From NCBI GenBank assembly GCA_036674765.1, contig JARVKI010000206.1, forward strand, positions 1 to 15,579: a stretch of DNA of 15,579 nucleotides. The letters run 5' to 3'. The translations under genes and the position numbers were made by a program. How positions within the stretch are numbered: position 1 is the first letter of the stretch; the number at the start of each line of letters is the position of its first letter. Source of the DNA: Seiridium cupressi. Its lineage: Eukaryota; Ascomycota; Sordariomycetes; Amphisphaeriales; Sporocadaceae. The notes beneath the pieces are model-generated. The model saw nothing but the letters and a program-made list of their open reading frames with translations, ran no database searches and was not told the DNA's origin. This document shows, piece after piece, positions 8,170 through 15,579 of the stretch.

Positions 8170-10893
8170 TAAAAATATTATTTAAAAGCGGTATAACCTT
8201 TAATATATTTTTTAAATTTTTAAATATCTTTTTTAAATAAGTAATCTTTTTATTTAATTAAATATTAAAGGCTTTTACTTTTTTAACGGTATTTTAATAT
8301 TTTTTTTTATTTTGTATTTTTATTAATTTATTTCGGTTTTTAACGTATTATCGATTTTAACGTTTTTAAACGCTAGTTTAAATAAAAATATATATATAAT
8401 AAAATAGTTCCGTATTATTTTTAATAACGATAATTTATAATTAATTTTTAAAATAATTTTATTAATTTTAAATAATTTTAGTTTTTTAAAATCGAATTTA
8501 TCGCTTAATCGCTTTATTTTAATATTTTTACGTAATAAATAAACTTTATTTTTTCTCGTAAAAATTAATCTTTTAATCTTTTTTTTATTATAATATTATT
8601 TTATTTATTATTAAAAAAATAAAAGTTTTTATTATAAAGATTATTATAATAATTAAAGTTTATTAACGTATTTAATAACTTTAAACGTTTATTCGTTATA
8701 AAATAATTCTTTAATAATATCGGGGTTATATTTAAAATTAACGTAAAATAATAATATTTTAATAAACTCGCTAATCGCGTTATTATAAGCGAATTACGCA
8801 ATTAATAATAATTATATTTAATTATTTTATTTATAATTAATATAATATCGTAAATATTATTTAAATATTTAATTTACTCGTTTTATTTATCCGTTTATTT
8901 ATAAATAAAAAGCCGTAAATAATTTATATTTAATTTTTAATTATAATATAAAGGATTATTAAAATTTTAACGTAAAAAGCTTATTTTTATTAAAGATAAA
9001 TTTATTTAATAATTTATATTAATTAATTATAATTTTAAAAATAATATAAACGAGTTTCGTAGCGTTATTTACTTTTTTATATAAAATAAAATATTTATAC
9101 TTTATAAATCGTTCCGTAATAATAAAAATGCTATTATATTCTACGTTTATTATTAATTCTTTTAATAATAGTAATTTAATAATAAAATTTATAACGACCG
9201 ATTTTTAAGCTTTATTAAATAATATTATTAATTATAACTTTTTATATAATTTATATCGGGATATTTTAACTTTATTATAAAAATTATAATTTTTAATAAT
9301 TTTAAAAATATATTATTTTAAATTTTCGCAATTAAAATGTTATTAAATTCTTTTAATAATTTTAAATATTTTTATATATTTATTAAATAATAATATATAA
9401 TATTTTTAAATAAGTTTTTTTCGAAACTTTTTAAAAAGGTATATTTTTTTTAATATATTAAAACTTCCGTTTTTTAGTTTTTTTTACTAATTCTTTCGAT
9501 TTATATTTCTTATATAATTATACGGTTAATAACGTATAAGTTTATAATCGGTATAAAGTTTCCTTTTTTATTAATTATAAAAATAATATATATTTTTTTA
9601 AATGTTTTTTAAAAATAATCCGATTTGCGATTTAACGTATTAACTTTTTTATTATTAAATTCTTTTTAGTAAATAATAATAAAGTTAAAGTTTATTAAAA
9701 ATTCTAATTATTATATTTATTATTTATTAAATTCTTTATTATTAATAAATAATATTAAATTTTTATAATCGGTATAAACTTTAATTTAATATATTATTCC
9801 GTTAAAATAATACTTTTATTTTTTAAATATTTTTAATAATTATTATTAATTCTTTATCGTAAATTTAATAATTAAACTTTAGTTTATTAAGCTTTTTAAT
9901 GTAATAAGCGATTAAATATAACTTTTTATCGTTTTTTCGTTAGTTAAATTAGCCGCCGATCGCGTAATTCGATGCGTCGGTTTCGATTTTAAATTTTTTA
10001 TTAAAGTCGGTTATAATTATAACGGGTTCTTTCGTTATTCTCTTTTTAAGCTTTTTAAACGCTTATTATTCGATAAAAGTTTATTAAAATAATAAATCCT
10101 TTTTAATTAAATTCGTTAAAAAGCTTTTTACTTTTATAAAGTTAAAAATAAATATTTTATAATAATTTATTAACTTTAAAAAGGATCGTATATTTATTAC
10201 GTTTTAAAATATCGGTTATTTTTTAATTATTATTATTTTAAAATCTTTTATTCGGACTTTTTTTAAAAATATTATATATTTTATAAAAGTGATTTTCCGT
10301 TAATAAAATTTACTTTTTTTAAATTTATTAAAAAGTTTACTTTTTATAACTTTTTAAATATTATTATAACGTATTATTTATATTTTTTAATCGTATTTAA
10401 AAAGATAAATATATTATTAAAATAAATTATTACGAATTTATTTAAAAAGTTTCGTAATATTATATTAATTATATTTTAAAAATTTATAAATACGTTAATA
10501 AATTTAAAAAATATAATTAAATATTTAAAATATTTATATTTATTATAAAATACTATTTTTTATTTATCGCCTTTTTTAATTTTAATTAATTTATATATAT
10601 TAAATAAGTTTAAAACTGTAAATTATTTAACACTATATAATTTATTTTATAAGTTTTTAATTAATAATAAAAGGTATTTATTTTTAATCGTAATTTCGTT
10701 AAGCTTTTAATAATTAATATAAGGCTTTTAATTAAGTTTTTTATCCCAGCTTTTTTTTAATATAAAGAGTATTAAATATTTTACGGGTAAAGTGGATTCT
10801 TTAATTTATCCCTTTAATAATATTTTATTAAAGTACTTTTTAAATGCTTTTTTATATTATAATCGTATTAAGTAAGTATTACGAATATAAGTT
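8170..10893 (-). pseudogene. Element A pol: RT, RNase H, integrase, chromodomain (RIP-destroyed)
   Basis: Minus-strand motifs, in order: RT around 10691-10740 (YINY-stop-KLNE, matching the family's CVDYRKLNE) and its catalytic box at 10413-10424, now YFNN instead of YFDD. RNase H follows at about 9950-9995, reading KIETDASNYAIGG. The integrase core starts near 9187 (KSVVINFI, where the family has a catalytic Asp; GAY is now AAT) and its second Asp at 8989-8991 is also Asn (FNKNKLF for SDRDKLF), about 65 codons on, normal spacing. The chromodomain is at about 8200-8264, with YLIK-stop-KDY where YLVKWKGY is expected (TGG to TAA). Pol would copy the RNA genome and insert it; the chromodomain targets heterochromatin. 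Numerous stops make it inactive. No complete frame remains, and domain limits are approximate. Confidence 0.85.
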
Positions 10894-11365
10894 AAAAGAA
10901 GCCGGAACGGAATAAACTTTATTTTATAAGCACGGATTAAAATAATAATAAAAGATAAACAAATACGGCCGTATAAAAAGTAAATATACTAAATACTAAT
11001 ACGGTAAAAATAAAGTAAACGGTAAGAATTAATTAAAGTTAATAATTAAAAGTAATTAATAAAACTTATTAATTAATATTAATTATAATTAATTTTATTT
11101 ATTAAATAAATATAAATAAATAAAATTAATAAAAGAATAAATAAATATATATATAATAAACGTTTTTTACGTAAATAATTATTACTTTAATAATTAATTT
11201 AAATATTTATTTATTTATAAATAAAACTTATTAAACTTTAACGATTATATTTTTCTTTTTTAAGCTTTAATATTTTTATTTTATATTACGTACTTTATTA
11301 ATATAAATTTAATATTTATATATTATTTTAAAGTTTATTTTAACGATAATATATTTATTATATTT
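10894..11365 (+). repeat. 5' LTR of element B
   Basis: This is the inverted counterpart of 6997-7481, about 472 bp. Its left edge abuts RT sequence of element A (homologous to element B around 14430-14480), and its right edge is followed by about 60 nt of leader and then the gag frame. This places it as the 5' LTR of a plus-strand element. Left-border homology fades at about 10894, where only G/A differences remain between the copies. A primer-binding site is not recognisable. Confidence 0.8.
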
Positions 11366-11424
11366 TAATCATTTTTATTTAAATATATATTCCAGTATAA
11401 GAATTATTAAATAATATCGGTAGA

Positions 11425-14400
11425 ATATTTACCGTTAATAAGGATAACGGTAGTAATAGTAAAAAAGAAAAGGAAATTATAAAGGCTATTTAAAAATAAA
11501 TACCTTAAAAATCCCTTATTTAAGCTATAAATATTAACTTTAATAAAAACGACGACTTTAAAATCTTTAAAAAATAATACGAAAGTATTTTTAAGGAAAT
11601 TAAGCGATTTTAACGAAAAGAAAATCGTAAAGTTAAACTTATTTAAGAATTTTAAAATTTTAATACCGTTATAAAAAAAAATAGCCAATATTATTATTAT
11701 ATTAATTTAAAAGATTAATAAGTTTAAATTTAATATTTTTATATTTTATAATAAAACGCTTAAAAAGCTTAAAAGATATTTTATTTAAATTTACGCTTAT
11801 TATTTATTTTATATAAAAAGCTTTTAAAACGACTTTTAAAAGATTATTTATATAATATCCTTTTTAAAAAAACGCGCCTTTATATAATTTAAACCGTATT
11901 TTTTTAAAATAAGCGAATATAAGTAAATATTAAACTAATATAAAACGGAAACGCAAAAGATTTTTAAAACTTATACCAGAGATAAAAAGGCATTTAAATT
12001 ATTATTTTAAAACTTTAATAAAGAAAATAAACTAAACGGGAATTTAAAAACTTTAAATAAAAAGCGTCCGTATTAACGTATATTATAAAATTTAAAAGGA
12101 TTACCGCTTATATAAATTATATAAATAATATACGTATTATATTATATTATTAAAGTTTTAAAAAAAAAGTTAAAGATAAAATTAATAAGATTTTATATTT
12201 ACTTATTAACTTTACTTAATACGCAAAATTTATAATACGTATCGATAATTAATTATACGTTTAACGGTCCGAAAAGAGATAAATTTTAAGGTATTAAAAC
12301 CGTATTACCGTTAATATAAGAAAACCCCGGCAAAACGGATATAATAATTAAAACCGCGACTAAAAAAATAAAACGTTATACGAAAAATATAATAAACCTA
12401 TAAACCTCGACGTTATAAAGCGAAAAAACGGCAGGCATAATAAAAAGTCGGTAATATATTATAATTATAAAAAAACGGGATATTTTGCTAACGAATACCG
12501 CTCGCTTAAAAAAAAATAACCTTTTAAACTAATCTAAAAAAGACGATAATTTAACTTTACCGCGAAAAAACTAATTAAGCATAATAACTTGTTTTAAACG
12601 GTATATTATAACGATTAATATAAAATATATAAAATAAATAAAGACGGAGCAGGATAATATCTTATAATACCGGTTATTAAAACCCTCGCGGTAATAAAAA
12701 GAAGCCCCGCGGAACGACGAATTAACGCTTACGGATACTTTACGTATTCTAATAAAAATAAAGACGAATTTAACTAAAACCAGGTTATTATTCGCCGTAT
12801 AAAATAATAATAAAAAAAAGAAAGTTTAAATTAAACCGACGTACTAAAATTACGGTTAATTAAAGAATAAACTAATAAGATTCCCGTTATAATACGGTAA
12901 TTTATTAAATATTAAAATAATTTTAAAGTAATAATTATTTTTAAAAGGTTATTTTATAACGCTTTAAAATTTAAAAATATCTTAGTAAAAATTATTATAA
13001 AAGATAAATTTAATAACGCTTATACTTTTTATATAATATTTAAAAATAACGTTTAATTAGAAATAAAATATTTAAATTATATAAATATATTATAAATTAA
13101 TTATATTAACCGATTATATAACCGATATTTTAAAAAGAAATTAAAATATAAATTCTTTTTTAAAAGGTTAAAATTAAATTTTATCGAAATATTATAAATT
13201 AAAAAATAAATAAAAAACGTTATTATTATTTATAAAGATTTTTAAAGATATATAATAATTATTAACGACTTATAAAGAATACGTAAATACGCTTTAAAAT
13301 TGCGAAAAATTACGAACGTAAAATTAATATAAAATCGATAAATGCCTAATTTACGCTAATAAAAAGAGCTTAGCCTAAAAGCAGATTAAAAAATATAATA
13401 AAGTAGGACGGCTTTTAATTAGATTAAAATCCCTTTTATTTAACGCTATTATAAGTTAATAAGTAGAAAAAGATAATTTCGAAAAATTAATTAAAAAAGC
13501 GTTTAAAGGATAACGTAATAAAAAGGTCGGATTACAAATTTATAAAATTATAAATTAAATCTAAATATAACGACGAAATAAAAGATTAACACCCTTTACG
13601 TAAATAATATTACGAGTCTTTGCAAAATTAAAAATAAAGCAGGAAACCGACGAATAAAAATATAATAAACCTTTAATATACTAAAGCCGGGAAGATTTAT
13701 ACGCGAATTACGCCTTTACTTATTAAAAAGCTAAAAATAAGAAAAAGCGACGACGATATAACCGACGTAATAAGCGTTCGGGAAACGATTAAAACCGTAT
13801 ATAACAGGATAATAACGGTTAAACACTATATCCTTATACGCCACGAAAATAAGCGTATATAACCACTTTACGATTAAAATGCGAATTATAAATTAAGATA
13901 TTAAAACTTTAATTAATATAAAAGTTTAAAGAAATTTTATCTCGTTATAAATTATTAATAAATTTTAAATATTATAAAAATAAAAAAAGACGCTTTATTA
14001 ATTTAAAATTATAAATAAAGAATTAATAACGTATAATAACGAAATTATTAATATAAAAACTACGTATATTTAAATTTACGTTTAAAACTATAATAAAAGA
14101 CTTACGTGCGATATTATAAAAATTATAAATTATAATTTAATTTTAAAGATACTTTAATTATAAGCGAATAATCCCCGAATAAATTAAAATATAAGCTAAT
14201 TCCGATAAAATATATTAAAAAAAGACTTAACCTTTAAATAACGCCTAACGAAAAGACTTTTAAATAAAATTAAAACACTTAAATTTTACGTTATAATTAA
14301 AGATATTAAGCCGAAATTTATAAATAAAATACCCGAAAAATATAAAGAGTTTAGCGACTTATTTAATAGAAAATTAAATATAAAATTATTAATATATATA

Positions 14401-15579
14401 AGGTTCGATTATAAAATATTATTAAAAAAAAGTACGAAATTATATTTTATATTTATTTACCTAATATAGTTATAATATAAAAAAATATTTAAGAAATATT
14501 TTAATAAGATATTATCGAAAAGATAAATTAAAGAATCTATTTTACCCGTAAAATACTTTATATTTTTCGTATTAAAAAAAAGCAAAAACGGGAAGCTTAA
14601 TTAAAAGCTTTACATCGATTATTAAAAACTTAACGAAATTATAATTAAAAATAAATACCTTTTATTATTAATTAAAAACCTGTAAAATAAATTACACGGC
14701 GTTAAATAGTTTATAACCCTAAACTTATTTAATATATATAAATTAATTAAAATTAAAAAAAGCGACGAGTAAAAAATAATATTCCGTAATAAATATGGAT
14801 ATTTTAAGTATTTAATTATATTTTTTAAACTTATTAACGCATTTATAAGCTTTTAAAATATAATTAATATTATATTATAAAACTTTTTAAATAAATTTAT
14901 AATAGTTTATTTTAACGATATATTTATATTTTCGAATATAATCGAAAAATATAAGCGATACGTCGCGGTAATATTTAAAAAATTATAAAAAGTAAATCTT
15001 TTAATAAACTTAAAAAAGAATAAATTCTATTAATGAAAAGTTACTTTTATAAAATACGTAATATCTTTAAAAAAAGTCCGAATAGAAAATTCTAAAATAA
15101 TAATAATTAAAGAATAATTAACATTTTAAAATATTATAAATATATAATCCTTTTTAAAATTAATAAATTATTATAAAATATTTATCCTTAGTTTTATAAA
15201 GGTAAAAAGCCTTTTAATAAACTTAATTAAAAAAGATTTATTATTTTAATAAACTTATATTAAATAGCGAGCGTTTAAAGAATTTAAAAAAAAATAACAG
15301 AAAAACCCGTTATAATTATAATTAATTTTAAAAAGGAATTTAAAGTCGAAACCAACGTATCGGATTATATAATCGGCGGTTAACTTAACTAGCGAAGGAA
15401 TAACAAAAAATCGCATTTAATCGATTATTACTTTAAAAAACTTAATAAACTAAAGTTTAATTATTAAATCTACGATAAAAAACTAATAATAATTATTAAA
15501 GTATTTAAAAAATAAAAATATTATTTTAATAGAATAATATATTAAATTAAAATTTATACCGATTATAAAAACTTAATAT
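11425..15579 (+). pseudogene. Element B gag-pol polyprotein (RIP-destroyed, partial)
   Basis: One reading frame can be followed from about 11425 (ATA in a context consistent with a mutated ATG) to 15285 with only nonsense and missense changes. Motifs in order: a hydrophilic gag start (NKDNGSNSKKEKE, 11437 on); a retrotransposon gag domain (about 11830-12200, including FKRITAY); a CCHC zinc knuckle at 12457-12498 whose three Cys and one His codons have all become Tyr; the protease active site at 13912-13926 reading NIKV where DTGA is expected; RT with LYIDY-stop-KLNE (14608-14640) and YFND at 14908-14919 for YFDD; and RNase H from 15339 (KVETNVSDYIIGG). A run of nine A at 15286-15294 causes a one-base frameshift before RNase H. 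Gag forms the particle and binds RNA, the protease cuts the polyprotein and RT/RNase H makes cDNA; none can work here. A gag-pol fusion in a single frame is seen. Confidence 0.88.

Larger units (their letters stand above)
6997..10893 (-). mobile_element. Element A: Ty3/Gypsy chromovirus fragment, 5' part missing
   Basis: On the minus strand the order is RT, RNase H, integrase, chromodomain, non-coding tail, 3' LTR, which is the Gypsy (not Copia) order and marks a chromovirus. At about 10893 the homology to RT is cut off by the LTR of element B, so gag, protease and the 5' LTR are absent here and should lie on the far side of B, outside the window. The element is thoroughly RIP-mutated and cannot be active. 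Confidence 0.85.
10894..15579 (+). mobile_element. Element B: Ty3/Gypsy element nested in A, 3' end outside window
   Basis: It begins with the LTR at 10894-11365 and continues with gag-pol to the window end, where RNase H has just begun. Element A RT sequence occurs immediately left of its LTR, so B inserted into A in opposite orientation. It retains more CpA and TpG than A, consistent with a younger or less mutated copy. Integrase, chromodomain and 3' LTR would lie beyond 15579. Confidence 0.85.

Noticed and set aside
8601..8801. 66-codon minus-strand open frame
   Set aside because: It lies within the integrase of element A and fits the C-terminal half of that domain, so it is a fragment of the pol pseudogene and not a separate gene.
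11407..11688. 93-codon minus-strand open frame
   Set aside because: It lies opposite the RIP-mutated gag start of element B, whose plus-strand frame carries recognisable residues. AT-rich composition alone yields its Phe/Lys-rich translation.

Overview
The window looks like a piece of nuclear genome from a filamentous ascomycete (Pezizomycotina). Three things point there: a cytochrome P450 gene with four short introns (52-85 nt) carrying GTGAGT/GTAAGT donors and GCTGAC/CTAAT-type branch points; chromodomain-type Ty3/Gypsy retrotransposons; and massive C-to-T/G-to-A decay at CpA/TpG with CpG largely kept, the signature of repeat-induced point mutation (RIP). No species can be named from the sequence alone.

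Layout. 1-541 is an extremely AT-rich block with no readable gene. 632-3097 (minus) is a broken ankyrin-repeat gene; its middle (about 1240-1850) is strongly RIP-mutated while both sides keep normal base composition. A perfect-length 51-bp tandem duplication lies at 2926-3027. 3098-3695 is a normal-GC intergenic stretch with a TATA box and CCAAT boxes. 3696-5474 (plus) is the only gene that appears intact, a five-exon microsomal cytochrome P450 of 498 residues resembling the CYP65/isotrichodermin C-15 hydroxylase-like clade. 5475-6140 is non-coding and grades into AT-rich DNA.

From about 6140 to the end the sequence is heavily RIP-mutated. 6140-6996 is an unclassified relic. 6997-10893 is a minus-strand chromovirus fragment (element A): 3' LTR, chromodomain, integrase, RNase H and reverse transcriptase. 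At 10894 it is interrupted by a second, plus-strand element of the same or a close family (element B): 5' LTR 10894-11365, then gag, zinc knuckle, protease, RT and the start of RNase H, running off the window. The two LTRs therefore form an inverted pair of about 480 bp. The missing 5' half of A should lie beyond B outside the window.

Functionally, the P450 and its promoter form a small GC-normal island between RIP-decayed blocks. No other biosynthetic genes are visible, so a pathway cannot be assigned. I found no evidence for a wholly new system; the most informative observations are the patchy RIP inside one gene, the nested retroelements whose catalytic residues are converted in RIP-typical ways, and the intact P450 between them.
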